A stretch of DNA of 64,000 nt, from NCBI GenBank assembly GCA_900491605.1, contig UESW01004766.1, positions 388,736 to 452,735 of the forward strand, given 5' to 3'. The stretch's first letter is position 1. The number at the start of each line of letters is the position of its first letter. Below the pieces are notes generated by a model. That model saw only the letters and a list, made by a program, of their open reading frames with translations. It was not told the DNA's origin and searched no databases. A program made the position numbers and the translations under genes. This document shows, in pieces, positions 1 through 10,110 of the stretch. Source of the DNA: Calamus simplicifolius. Lineage: Eukaryota; Streptophyta; Magnoliopsida; Arecales; Arecaceae.

Positions 1-1332
1 TTGGTTGCTAAAGGATATAATCAAGAGGAAGGTATTGATTTTGATGAAACCTTTGCACCTGTAGCTAGATTAGAAGCCATTAGGCTATTACTTGCATTTG
101 CATGTCATATGAACATTAACTTATTTCAAATGGATGTAAAAAGCGCATTTTTAAATGGATTTATTAATGAAGAAGTTTATGTAGAACAACCACCAGGTTT
201 TGAAGATCACGAGTTTTCAAATCACGTTTTTAAATTGCACAAAGCTTTATATGGTTTGAAACAAGCACCTAGAGCTTGGTATGATAGGTTAAGTAAATTC
301 TTAATAGAAAATGATTTTACAAGAGGAAATGTTGATAAAACTTTGTTTTTGAAAAGAAAAGGTAAAGATTTACTTGTAGTACAAATATACGTAGATGACA
401 TTATTTTTGGTGCTACTAACGATTCTCTTTGTCAAGAATTTGCAAAGTTGATGCAGGGAGAATTCGAGATGAGCATGATGGGAGAACTCAACTTCTTCCT
501 TGGACTCCAGATCAAACAAAGCAAAGAGGGAATCTTTATCAACCAAACCAAATACACAAGAGAACTACTCAAAAAGTTTGGTATGGAAACAATGAAACCC
601 CTCGGAACTCCAATGAGTCCTTCATGCAAGCTGGACAAAGATGAAGAAGGTAAAAAGGTTGACCAAAAGTATTATCGAGGTATAATCGGATCCCTTCTTT
701 ATTTAACAGCAAGTAGACCAGATATCATGTTTTCAGTATGTTTATGTGCTAGATTTCAATCTGAACCTAAAGAATCACATTTAATAGCTGTTAAAAGAAT
801 TTTAAGATATCTAAATGGAACTAAAAATGTAGGTTTATGGTATTCTAGAGATTCCACATTAAACCTAATTGCATATTCAGATTCTGATTATGCTGGATGT
901 AAATTAGATAGAAAGAGCACAAGTGGTGCATGCCAATTCTTAGGTAGTAACTTAATCACATGGTTTAGCAAAAAGCAAAATTCAGTTGCATTATCAACTA
1001 CTGAAGCTGAATATGTAGCAGCTGGAAGTTGCTGTGCGCAAATCCTATGGATTAAGCGACAACTTGAAGACTATGGTATCACACTTGATAAAACACCCAT
1101 AAGATGTGATAACACTAGCGCAATCAATTAACTAAAAATCCAATTCAACACTCAAGAACAAAACACATAGAAATTAGATATCATTTTATAAGGGAACATG
1201 TAGCTAATGATGAAATTTGTTGATTATGTAAACACTGAAGAACAATTAGCTGACATATTCACTAAACCTTTAAATGAAGAAAGATTTTGTTATCTTAGAG
1301 GAGAGTTAGGAATTTGTAATCCTTTTGAATAA
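1..1332 (+). pseudogene. pol: Copia pol C-terminal part: reverse transcriptase and RNase H
   Basis: The first 376 codons are open and cover the palm and thumb of the copia reverse transcriptase and most of RNase H. Visible landmarks are QMDVKSAFLNG, LYGLKQAPRAWY, the catalytic YVDDIIFGA near residue 131, the LGLQIKQ segment, and RNase H YSDSDYAGCKLDRKSTSG followed by ALSTTEAEY. Near 1126 one base appears lost: the frame stops after AIN, while the usual next residues (LTKNPIQHSRTKHIE) continue in another frame to a natural stop TAA at 1330-1332 after ELGICNPFE. The gene is therefore 5'-truncated by the window edge and frameshifted near its end. Confidence 0.9.
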
Positions 1333-1725
1333 ATTTGAAACCTCTAAGGAAATTTTATCTAGATTCTTTCAAATCCTCAATCTTAAGGAAATCTTATCTA
1401 GAATTCATATCAATTGATACTCATATCCAATGATTTTTATCAATTTTTGATCATTTTCGGATTCTCTGAATTTCATAATTTTTCTCTGAAATTTGTCCGG
1501 GAGCCGACTCGAGAGTTCGGAGTCGACTCGAGTTTCTGCTGAAACTCAGGAGTCGACCCCTCCTCTGAGCGAGTCGACTCGATTTCGTGTCTGTGCTCTG
1601 TGACTCGCGAGCCGACTCCCCACGGGCGAGTCGACTGGTCCTCGATTTATTCGATCGAAAATACTCTCCACCTCTCTCCAAACTTCCAAACTTCCAAAAT
1701 CCCTGATTATCACCTCCAATCATCA
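1333..1725 (+). other. Spacer between pol and env-like region
   Basis: No coding frame is supported here. The spacer contains a cluster of GAGTCGAC-type motifs (separate entry) and ends at the ATG of the env-like relic. The equivalent spacer in the second SIRE element (39297-39797) has the same layout. Confidence 0.6.
1497..1645. repeat. Cluster of GAGTCGACTC-type motifs upstream of the env-like ORF
   Basis: About half a dozen copies of GAGTCGAC or GAGCCGAC with variable spacing, several reading as the palindrome GAGTCGACTC. The same motif recurs in this element's LTR and at the same two places in element S2. Confidence 0.7.
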
Positions 1726-3047
1726 ATGGCACCTAAAACTAGAGGATCAGTGGTGGCGGGTGGCAAAGAGAAAAGTGACCGGTGAAGCGTCCCGTCCGCG
1801 AGCCTTCTCCAAGCTCGGACTCCACCCTCGCTTCTACCTCCAGCTGCTGCTCCAGCTCCACTCCTCCCAGGTAGATCTTCTAGCCAGTAGGATTGTACCA
1901 CAGGAAGGAAAGTGGATTTCGAATTGTTTGAGAATGAGGGATTTCATTGGTAGACAGTTAATCGAGATGGGTTTGAGAAATTTGTTCTTGGATGTCCACC
2001 TATCCCTGCTTTGGTCAAAGAGTTTTACAAGAATTTGTCTAGAGGAGATGATGGCTTATTAGCAAGGTTAGAGGCAGGTTGAATTACATCCTCCATTCTT
2101 TCTAGATTATTGAAGTTACCCTTGTCTGGACCTCTACATTTGCCCCTGAAGATAGGTCCCAGCTCTCATCGATTATTGAACCGAAACTTTGGATTTGAAG
2201 AGTCTTTGCTAATCAGCCATTGGAATTAAGATTCTCACAATATTTGCAGCAGGATTCTATTTCCCAAGACAGGCCGATTTGACTATGTTTCTGAGAGAGA
2301 TTTTTGTCATGGATGCATTGTACTGGGAAGCCCATCAATCTTCCTAGGATGATTTTGGTATATTGCAGATTGTGGCGGGAAAAGGAAATCGAGTCTGCCC
2401 TATGGCATGGTTTACTAAATTATTTTTAAGCCAAGGGATTGTGTTTCAGTGATTGTGAGCCAAAGAAGAAGTTAAGACATACAGATTTTATACTTTGGCT
2501 ACAATTCATCGCATGGGGTTTGTCAAGAAAATGGAAGTTGGGAAAGAAAGAGTGACAGAGGATAGAGCTTAGATGCTGAGGCTGCAGACCTCTTTAGACA
2601 TCCTTCGCCTGCACCTCCGAGCCTTTGTTCTGCCTCTGCTCCAGCCCCTGCTCCAACTTTTGTTCAGCTTCATCTTCTGCTAGTTTTTCAGATCAACAGT
2701 TATCAACTTCAAAGCCTTACTTGAAGATCAATCAGAAAGCTTAAAACTGAATTTGAGAATAAGTTTATGAACTTAAAGAAGCATTTATTCTCTTGATGAT
2801 CGATTTCATTGATTGAGTCCACTCTCGGTCTTCACGGTCCTTAAGTGTGATTTAAGAATATCTTTGAAGAACTTAAGGACATCTGCGGTGACTCGGAGAC
2901 ATACTCCCAATGCAACGCAGAGCTTCAAGAAAAATTCAGAGTGCTTGTACTTTTGTTGATGAAAAACTCAAGGACTATGTAAAACTTCAATCGAAGGAAT
3001 GAAAAATTGTAGATCATCTAACTAGAATTGTAAGAACTCATTTTTGA
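1726..3047 (+). pseudogene. Decayed env-like (third ORF) region of SIRE element S1
   Basis: Begins with ATG and MAPKTRGS, parallel to MAPKRRES of the better preserved copy on the minus strand at 37908-39296. Downstream, recognisable pieces in shifting frames include SIPITG-like, ICSRILFP-like and a final IVDHLTRIVR just before a stop near 3045. Several frameshifts and stops make it non-coding. The better copy suggests a protein with an N-terminal domain resembling the family called putative plant transposon protein, and a C-terminal coiled coil. No signal peptide or membrane segment is apparent in either copy, so the label env-like rests on position only. Confidence 0.7.
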
Positions 3048-3368
3048 GTTACTAGAGTTTCAATCCTTGTTTTGTAATGAAATTTTTATGCTTTCTTTTG
3101 AATCAATGTATTGAACATTTTGATGTATTAGACTTTAATGAAATGAATTCTCTATTTCCTTATTTCAATGAAATTGAATGAATATCTCAACCTTTTTGTT
3201 GATTACAAAAAAGGGGGAGAATTTTATAGTTCTATGATTGTCATATGATGAATAATTTAATTAAGTTTCATAGGGGGAGCTACCTCATTGAGGGGGAGCC
3301 TTAACTATGAAAACAAAATTAATTCACTAATCAATCATGAACATATACTCAATGTTTTTGTCATCATC
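3048..3368 (+). other. 3' untranslated region of element S1
   Basis: AT-rich stretch containing extra purine tracts (AAAAAAGGGGGAGA near 3208, and AGGGGGAGC near 3270 and 3290) before the true polypurine tract. No ORF supported. The extra tracts could act as secondary plus-strand primers, which is inference. Confidence 0.55.
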
Positions 3369-3382
3369 AAAAAGGGGGAGAT
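3369..3382 (+). promoter_or_regulatory. Polypurine tract of element S1
   Basis: The purine run AAAAAGGGGGAGAT lies directly before the LTR start TGTTGAG, the expected place for the plus-strand primer. Element S2 has the same tract at its own LTR boundary on the other strand. Confidence 0.85.
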
Positions 3383-3699
3383 TGTTGAGAAATTATTGAA
3401 ACATAATGCCCCAACTTTATTGATTTTGATGATTTCCAAAAGCCATGAGTATTAAAGAAATGAGCAAAAATTTATTTTGAAAATCAATGGAATGCTCAAG
3501 TTTAATTTTAATCAATTTTGAAAGTGAATTTAAGTCAATATTCAAACTTTCAAAAGGAATTTTAATTCATTTTATTCAATAATTCTTGAGTTCTTGAATC
3601 ATTCTAAACGTCAATTTAATGATTTCAAGTCAAATTTATTTTAAAATTTAATTGGGACAAGTTTTAAAGTCAATCAGAACATTTTCTGATTTTTGATCG

Positions 3700-3990
3700 G
3701 TCCCGAGCCGACTCAAGGTTTCCGAGTCGACTCCCCAGTTTGTGATTTCTCGAGTCGACCCTTGGCTTTCAAGAGTCGACCCCTGAATTCTGCGAGCCGA
3801 CTCCTGTCTGTGCGAGCGACTCCGCTCAAACAACAGAACCCATGTTTTTTGAGCACTTCTCGAGTCGACTCCCTTTCCGAGTCGACTCCCGACTTTCAGG
3901 AGCCGACACTTTTTTCGCGAGTCGACCCCTAAAATGTTTCTATTTTTGGTAATCGACTCGAGCCGACTCCCAGCTCGAGTCGACTCCGCA
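3700..3990. repeat. GAGTCGACTC motif cluster in the U3 of the S1 LTR
   Basis: About a dozen GAGTCGAC / GAGCCGAC / GAGTCGACTC copies at irregular spacing, 100 to 400 bp upstream of the TATA box. Position upstream of the promoter suggests repeated protein binding sites, which is inference. Confidence 0.75.
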
Positions 3991-4091
3991 AATCTGGGCG
4001 CGATTTTTAACGATGACACATCAGCCCCAACGGTAAGATTTTTGAATAACGGCTATTTTTCCTGTCTCTAACGGATATATTTTTGCAGATT

Positions 4092-4099
4092 CTATAAAT
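4092..4099 (+). promoter_or_regulatory. TATA box of S1 LTR
   Basis: CTATAAAT followed by AGAGGAG, placed about 710 bp into the LTR, after the motif cluster and before the transcribed part. Confidence 0.65.
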
Positions 4100-5228
4100 A
4101 GAGGAGTTCTTTTCAAATCAAAACAACCCAGAGAAAATCAAAAAGAGAGAAAAGAATATCATTTGAAAAGAGGGAAAAACAGAGCATATTGGAAAAATCT
4201 TTAGCTCAAAGAGAGTGTTTCAAAAGGAGTGAAATCCAAGTGAAAGTTTCGTCTACTCCTTCTCATCATCCACAAAGCCAGAAGAAAATCCAAGTGCGTT
4301 TCAAAGGTCAAATCGGCGGATTTTCAAAAGAGGAAAAAGCTTCATCTCAACTCCAAAGTCTTCAACGTCAAGAATCTAGCTGAGGCGTGATTCAACACTT
4401 CTAGAGGAGTTGAAGAGAAGAAGGAAGAAAGCCCAAGCATCTACCATCTGCAAACAATCAGGCTTTTCTAACCTTTAATATTTTGTACTTCATTTGTATA
4501 TTTGCTCAAGGGGAGCACTTATTGTTCAAACACTATCATTATTATTTGTTTGCTGATTCAATCAGTGGATTGAATTAGTGGAGGTTGGTATACCTCGTTG
4601 CAAGCCGGAGTGCTTGTGTTGGGTTAGTTGTGAGCCCTAGAAAAACAACGTGTAGGGTTTTGTGCTGGTAAGCCCGAGTTAAAACCAGCTGGGTTCGTTG
4701 TGCACCCGGTAAAACAACAAGTTTGAGTTGTGAGCTTGGAAAACAACTCGGCTGTAATCTAGAGAGATTATAGTGTGGACCCAAGTGAATCTTGGGAGTG
4801 GACGTAGGTGCTGGTTGCGCCGAACCACTATAAAATTGCTTGTGTTTGCCGTGCCTATTTTCTCTATCTCTATCTCTCTTTATTTGCTTGTGCATTGCTT
4901 TTAGTTAATCTCACTTGCACATCTTGCTAACTAATCAATTAAAGTTAAAAAGTCTTAAATTTTTAAGAACCCAATTCACCCCCCCCTCTTGGGTTGCCAT
5001 CTGGGCCAACAAAGGAGTTAATCGAAGCTCAGTTATAAGTGACAAAAGAAGAATGAGGCGAGAAGAAGCTACCTGGAGCACCGATACATACATCACATCG
5101 AGGATTCTGGTGACGGGTTCGTAATCGAGCTGCTCGTGAAAGCGCGACAGATGGATCCTCTCCAGTAGGCGCTCCACCAGATGCCCACTGTCCATAGCCG
5201 AGAACCTCAGTGGCCGTTGTGGCTCCTG

Positions 5229-6660
5229 TCAAGGATCCTGACTGGGCGGTGAGTGCGGGGCTATCGGCTCTGCCTCACTGTTGTTCGTCGGCTCCTCTCC
5301 GTCTTTGGCTTCCAGAGTTGCTGCCTCTGCCTTCGGCTCAGGAGCAGTCGAGTGTTCGCCCTTGGCCCTCGAGTCAACCGCCCTCGCCGATTCTGTGGGA
5401 ACTGAAAGCTCATCTTCGGCCTCCAAGTTGATGACCTCCATCGGCTTGGCAAAAGCCGGAGGCCCGTCCACAGCCTCTTCTACCTGGGCCGGTTGGCCCC
5501 TCCTCTCTAGTCCTGCCTCAGCCATGACGGGGGCATCCCCCTCCATTGGTGCCTTGGCCGAGATGCTCTCTATCGGCTCCTTCATGGGAGCTGCCTCCAT
5601 AGGAGCCGCGGAGGCCTGGGCTGGCTCGCCCTAGGCCGTTCGTCAAACTTTCTGGCCGGCCTCACTATCTCGTTGGCCTTCTCTCTCCTCTTCTGAGCTG
5701 TAGCCTTCAATCACTCGATGGGCAACTTCATTGCTGCACAAGAAACCGACAGTTAGAAAAAAGAAAACTAAACAGAAAAGATGAAAAGGACATTATCTTG
5801 CGCTCACTGACTGCCAGGGCCAAACCGGCCTCATAAAGGTTGGCCTCGGCCAACAACTCTCTACAGGATGGAGTCTCAGAGGACGTCAAGTGGTGGAAGA
5901 GCTCTTGGTCCCTCTCATCCACAGCGGAGTTTTTGTTGGGGCCAACGTCGAGACTCCCCCAACTCATCCTCACCCCTCTACGTGGGCAACAGGAAACAAA
6001 ATTTTCATCCCTTGACTTTGAAGGGAAGGTTAAGCAGTAGGGTCCTACCAGGTCTAGACATAAAGATCCACCACCCATCTTCACTATGGTGGCGGAGTTT
6101 GTAAAAGGCCCAGAACAAGGAAATTCTGGCTTCCGAACCATGGAAGAAATAAAGAACGACAAAGGCACAGATGATTCGAACCGAGTTCGGAGTCAACTGT
6201 GCTAGGACAAGCCCATACCTGTCCAGCAGGTTAAGGATGAATGGATGGAAGGAAAGACGGAGTCCACTCTTGAAGAACTCCTCGTACAGGGCTATCCGGC
6301 CGGGCTGGTCCGAGGTCACCCTATCCTCGAGTCCAGGAGCGAACAGATGGATGAAACTGGGAACCTTATACCTAACCCTAAGGTCTTCTACCTCCTTAGG
6401 GGTCATGACGGAGACCGTTCCATCCGGCCCTGCCGAATCAGAAATGGTAGCCAGAGGGTGGGTCGGACGGACCGGGGGCGGTGAGCTGCCCTAGATGGAG
6501 CCACCCTGGGTGGAGGTGCACTGGGTGGAGACACTCGAGAAGGGGGCTGGACAGCCATCGCCGGATGGTCACAGATGGTGACACCACCGACCGGCCGACG
6601 ACGACGGTGGACCAAAGTGACCTCATCCTCCTCTTCTGAGGATGGAGGGGGACTTACCAC
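5229..6660 (-). pseudogene. Antisense ORF with Transposase_28-like domain
   Basis: Read on the minus strand, the piece at 6660-6403 starts MVSPPPSSEEEDEV and is proline/arginine rich. The next piece (6406-6005) has the conserved core SFIHLFAPG, LSFHPFILNLLDRYGL, QLTPNSVRIICAFVVL, then SLFWAFYKL, which matches the family annotated as putative gypsy type transposon (PF04195). Downstream (5600-5229) is an acidic, alanine/glutamate/proline-rich tail. The frame changes at least twice and stops appear around 5840-5990, so it is not intact. Function of the family is unknown; members occur as extra ORFs in plant Ty3/gypsy elements. The 3' part beyond 5200 is cut by the S1 insertion. Confidence 0.7.
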
Positions 6661-7271
6661 GGGCCTTTACCCTTCCTAATGGCATGATAGTCCATGAGCT
6701 AAAGAAAGAAACAAAGGAGAAAGATGACAAAAGGAGATTGACCTGGTGTCGAAAAGGAAGAGCGAAAGTTTCGGACTCTGAAAGCTCAAGACTCTGGGAG
6801 GAAGATGACAAGAAGGACGATGAAGCGTAAAGGGCGCGCTCGGGCGAGTGAGGCAATTTTATACAGAATTTTCGAATCGTCCCACCCGAGGCACTGCCAT
6901 GTGGCTATCCGCGATTGAAGACAACCTCCAGCTATCAATAACTCCTCCTCGCCCGAGATATGGCGTCTCGGTTTCACATAGGGAACGAGATCTGTGGCCA
7001 ATGATAGGACATGGGGAGTGGTGGCTTAATGATGGCACTCGACTTTTTCATCCCTCGAGAGATATTCCCTCGATGCGCCCGAAATTGGCTTCACTTTTCA
7101 TGCTTTTCCTTAAATACGGGAGGACTTCGAAGTGACATCGCCTCGGGGAGGCGCGCCCCGCCCCCGACAATTAATGGCGCGCGAAACCAGCAATTATGAT
7201 AAATTTTTGCGCTCCTTTTGCTCAAGGGCCAGCGGATGCATGGCCAGTTAAGCTTAGAAGCGGGGGGCATC
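6661..7271. other. Non-coding 3' region of the Tat-like element
   Basis: Between the start of the antisense ORF and the LTR. No supported gene. Ends in a purine-rich run (AGAAGCGGGGGGC, 7256-7268) that is a plausible polypurine tract for the plus-strand element. Confidence 0.5.
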
Positions 7272-7342
7272 TGATGTGGCCAATGACGCCACGTAAGCGC
7301 TAAAGGTAGGGCTAATTAACGGCAGAAATCAAGATGGCCCCA

Positions 7343-7580
7343 TTTCTCCAAGGCAGCTCTCGGCGGCCCCGCTTCTCCAAGACAGCCCTCGATGGCCCTG
7401 CTTCTCCAAGGCAGCCCTCGGCGGTCCCGCTTCTCCAAGGCAGCCCTCGGCAGCCCCACTTCTCCAAGGCAGCCCTCTGCGGCCCCATTTCTCCAAGGCG
7501 ACCTCAGCATCCCCTCCTCTCCAAAGCGGCCCCACTCTTCAGCGGTCCACGCTTCTCTAAGGCGGCCCTTGGCGGCCCGT
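7343..7580. repeat. 29-bp tandem repeat array
   Basis: The core TTCTCCAAGGCAGCCCTCGG recurs with starts of the TCTCCA core at 7345, 7374, 7403, 7432, 7461, 7490 and 7518, i.e. period 29 (last step 28), then decays. ORFs across it on both strands are produced by the repeat and are not genes. Confidence 0.9.
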
Positions 7581-7623
7581 CCTCTCTAAAATGCTCACGT
7601 GGCTCTTCACATGAGCCGTGCAC

Positions 7624-7830
7624 ACCAACCACCTGACCCACACACCCGATGGGACCAGGCTGACCAACCACCTGGCCCATGCACCCGATGGGACCAGGCC
7701 CACCAACCATTTGACCCACGTGCCCGATGAGACCAAACCCACCAACCACCTGACCCACATGTCTGATGGAACCAGGCCCACCAACCACCTGAATCACACG
7801 CCTGATATGACCAGGCCCACCAACCGTCTC
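7624..7830. repeat. 39-bp tandem repeat array
   Basis: The unit starting ACCAACCACCTGACCCAC repeats at 7624, 7663, 7702, 7741, 7780 and 7819, an exact 39-base period with scattered substitutions. Being a multiple of three it keeps frames open on both strands (13-residue periodic peptides); I do not regard these as coding. Confidence 0.95.
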
Positions 7831-8104
7831 CGAACTCACGTAATCATCATGAGTTTAGCAGACATTCTTCTCCATGGAATCCTACGTGGCTGATCCCCAG
7901 ATGGAAACCAAGGGTCCTTAAAAGGGTAAGAGGGATCCTGAGCAAGGTATGACACACTAAACACACTCAAAGCACTCAGTGAACACCCCAATCTATGAGC
8001 CTTTCTTTACGAGCTTTCTCAAGCTTACGGCTGTGATTCCAGTCGCTGACTTGCCCATCGAAGCATTCTCACCGGAGCAACCTCCGACCCTGGGACTTTT
8101 TGCA

Positions 8105-8863
8105 TGTCTCTATTCGAGGGAGAACTTCATCAACAACTTCACGGAGCCCTTGGCGTTTGTTACCAATGACCGGGTGTCATCAGCTCCTATTGTTTCTGAC
8201 TTGGATTGGGAGGAAGATGATTCTGGAAGTTCATGGAGACTATGTACCGTTAATCAAGTAGAGGAGTTGAAGATACTACTGCGCATGCTTCCTATATGGG
8301 CAACTGGTGTCATCTATTCAGCTGCATGTGTTCAATTGTTCACAACATTCATCCAACAAGGGAGTGCAATGGACACCAGGGTTGGATCCTTCTCCATCCC
8401 TCCAGCATCCTTGGCTTCTGCTCAAGTGATCTGTGTCATGGTTTGGGTCATTATCTATGATAAAATCATAGTCCCAGCTGCTAGAAGTTGCTTTGGAAAT
8501 GGAACTGGACTTTCCCTGCTGCAGCGTATGGGAATTGGCCGTTTTCTTGTAATCCTAACAATGGCAACAGCTGCATTTGTGGAGGCAAGGAGATTGGAGA
8601 GTGTCAGGGCCGGCAAACCCATAAGCATTATGTGGCAACTTCCTCAGGTATTTATTCAAGCCGGCTCGGATGTCTTCAGTAATATTACACAGCTTGAGTT
8701 CTTCTATGGTCAGGCACCTGAAAGAATGAAGAGCATTGCTCTGCACTCGCGATGCTCTCAACCTCACTTGGAAGTTACTTGAGCTCTCCCATCGTCACAC
8801 TTGTTCAAGCTATAACAACCGGAGGAGAGGGACCAGGGTGGATACCGGATGATGTGAATCAAG
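8105..8863 (+). pseudogene. NPF/PTR family transporter gene, last exon fragment
   Basis: The translation VNQVEELKILLRMLPIWATG, AACVQLFTTFIQQG, GSFSIPPASLAS, IIYDKIIVPAAR, LLQRMGIGRFL, IMWQLPQVFIQAGSDVF and QLEFFYGQAPERMKS is characteristic of the C-terminal half of plant NPF (POT/PTR) proton-coupled peptide or nitrate transporters, polytopic membrane proteins. One base seems missing near 8739; after it the frame continues as SALAMLSTSLGSYLSSPIV ... GPGWIPDDVNQ, the usual position just before the last membrane segments. It then stops abruptly at 8863 where a copia LTR begins. Its upstream exons are absent, the Tat-like LTR lying directly in front. The remaining C-terminus is not found after 21916. 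This is the only host gene sequence I recognise in the window. Confidence 0.85.
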
Positions 8864-9022
8864 TGTTGGTTAATTTAGATTCCTACTGGCCAGGGAAATA
8901 ACCAACTCCTATTGTTGTGGTTTATGTATTTTAAAATTTGAACATGCAAAATAGCTCCGTAACCATCGCCCGAACGTGCTCCGGAAACCTCTATGATGGC
9001 AGAAATTTCTGGAGAGTTTGTG

Positions 9023-9031
9023 TATATAAAA
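9023..9031 (+). promoter_or_regulatory. TATA box, copia copy A LTR
   Basis: TATATAAAA, about 130 bases upstream of the LTR-borne ATG at 9155. The same sequence occurs in copy B at 15379-15387. Confidence 0.7.
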
Positions 9032-9154
9032 TTGGTCCCTGATACCTGCTCTACAATATGAGAAAACCACACACCATCGATCTGGGTAGAGAAAGGACCA
9101 GAAGAACCAGAATTCAAAGCTTCTTCCTTTTTATTTTATCCCGAGGCCGGAACG

Positions 9155-9164
9155 ATGGCGGGAG
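9155..9164 (+). CDS. gag: Predicted first coding exon of gag, inside the LTR (copy A)
   Basis: ATGGCGGGAG in the context AACGATGGC, close to the plant start-codon consensus, followed directly by the donor-like GTAATT. Joined to 10820 it reads M-A-G-V-C-Q-P-V-N-F-S-D-M and runs on in frame into the recognised gag. The exon is also present in the other two LTRs (15517-15526 in copy B, and in LTR3). Splicing is a prediction from signals and frame. Confidence 0.5.
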
Positions 9165-9261
9165 GTAATTCTCAATACTATTTCTGCTGCTTTACTTTAT
9201 TTTGAAGTGTCATGTTGATCTAAATCACATTAGGCACGTTATTGGTTGTTTTTTTTACATT

Positions 9262-9274
9262 TGGTATCAGAGCC
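9262..9274 (+). promoter_or_regulatory. Primer binding site, copy A
   Basis: TGGTATCAGAGCC two bases after the LTR end, complementary to the 3' end of plant initiator tRNA-Met. Confidence 0.92.
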
Positions 9275-9892
9275 ATGACGCCTCTATCTCGTTTTGGCCG
9301 AATGCTTTCGGGCTCTTGTTTATGTTGGATTTTGTTTTAAATATTAGAAAATATCTATTTAAAATTTTATCCTGATCAAAAATAAAGAGGGGCAAAATGC
9401 TTCTTGATTTCTATTTCTCTCGTTTTAGGGATAGTCCAAAGGGGAGGCTACTGGTAGTACCCTGGATTATTTACCCAACGGGCGTACGGTAGGGATATTA
9501 GGGACGTACCAATAAGGGAGGCTGCTGTAGTACCTTGGTGCGTTTGACCCAACTACCTGCGTACCGGAAGAGTTAATAGATCATCAAGAATTATCTGAAA
9601 GGGCATAAGATCCGATAAACTCTAAATATTTAGTTATTTAATTTATTTTTATTTAGAGATTGATCGATAAGACTTATGCCATGAAGCATGCATTTATCTG
9701 TTCACTCACCTTTTTTTGGATATAGTTTGAATAAAGATAAATCCAAATATCTCACAATCAAATCACCATAAAAGAGGAAGCGTGGGTTTCCTTGCTTCGG
9801 ATATGTGCACACGGGATAAGGACGGATGAAAACGTGCAGGCAATACAGAATCAAAAAAAAAGGCCGTGGCATTATTAAAAAAAAAGGTTGAG

Positions 9893-10110
9893 GACGCCAG
9901 TGCCAGGCGCTGGCTGACTGGCTGGGCACTGGCTGACTGCCAGCGCCCAGGCGCTGGCTGCCTGCCAGCGCCCAAGCGCCAGCGCTGGTTGCCAACCAGC
10001 GTGGGCAACGCCCAGGTGCTGGTAGCGCCTGGTGGGCTAGGCGCTGCCTGGGCCAGGCCCTGGCCCAGCGGGCATCTGACCCAATCAGGGCTGGTCCAGC
10101 ATTTGATTGG
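9893..10110. repeat. GC-rich palindromic leader segment (GCGCTGGC family), copy A
   Basis: Dense alternation of GCGCTGGC, GCCAGCGCC, CCAGGCGCTGG and GGCCCTGGCCCAGC in an otherwise AT-rich leader. Many inverted pairs predict strong RNA folding. ORFs on both strands here are by-products of composition. Confidence 0.8.

Larger units (their letters stand above)
1..5011 (+). mobile_element. SIRE-type Ty1/copia element, 3' part only (element S1)
   Basis: The window opens inside the pol gene of a plus-strand copia element and continues through an env-like region, a polypurine tract and a complete 3' LTR. Lineage is judged from the pol wording (the YVDDIIFGATN motif), the long LTR, and an extra ORF between pol and the LTR, which is the plan of SIRE/Maximus elements. 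The 5' half lies outside the window, so the target duplication cannot be tested; the five bases after the LTR are AAGGA (5012-5016). The right flank is the antisense ORF of a Tat-like gypsy element, so S1 is younger than that host element. Confidence 0.88.
3383..5011 (+). mobile_element. 3' LTR of SIRE-type element S1
   Basis: 1629 bp with ends TGTTGAG...GGCCAACA. The last 60 bp (AACCCAATTCACCCCCC, GGGTTGCCATCTGGGCC) match the S2 LTR end closely. The U3 part holds about a dozen GAGTCGAC-like motifs (3700-3990), followed by a TATA box (CTATAAAT, 4092-4099). Downstream of it the R/U5 part has pairs of short repeats around AAAACAAC. ORFs seen inside are chance frames. Confidence 0.88.
5012..8104 (+). 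mobile_element. Tat-like Ty3/gypsy element, 3' part (interrupted by S1)
   Basis: A GC-richer block between the S1 LTR and the NPF exon. It contains a minus-strand ORF related to the family called putative gypsy type transposon, a purine tract before a TG boundary, and a repeat-rich LTR. This arrangement (antisense extra ORF between pol and 3' LTR) is known in plant Tat-lineage gypsy elements. No gag or pol is seen because S1 and the window edge remove it. Lineage is inferred, not proven. Confidence 0.6.
7272..8104 (+). mobile_element. Probable 3' LTR of the Tat-like element
   Basis: Starts TGATGTGG after a purine tract. The end is taken at TTTTTGCA (8104), because a Tat-style LTR tail (CACCGGAGCAACCTCCGAC) lies just upstream and transporter coding sequence begins just after. 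The 5' LTR is outside the window, so both ends are estimates. It contains a 29-bp and a 39-bp tandem array. Confidence 0.5.
8864..9259 (+). mobile_element. 5' LTR of copia copy A
   Basis: 396 bp, TGTTGGTT...TTTTTACA. Contains a TATA box at 9023-9031 and, near its 3' end, ATGGCGGGAG followed by GTAATT (see predicted intron). Interrupts the NPF exon. Confidence 0.92.

Noticed and set aside
7316..7893. Long ORFs on both strands in the LTR arrays
   Set aside because: They follow the 29-bp and 39-bp repeats; open frames arise from repeat period and composition.
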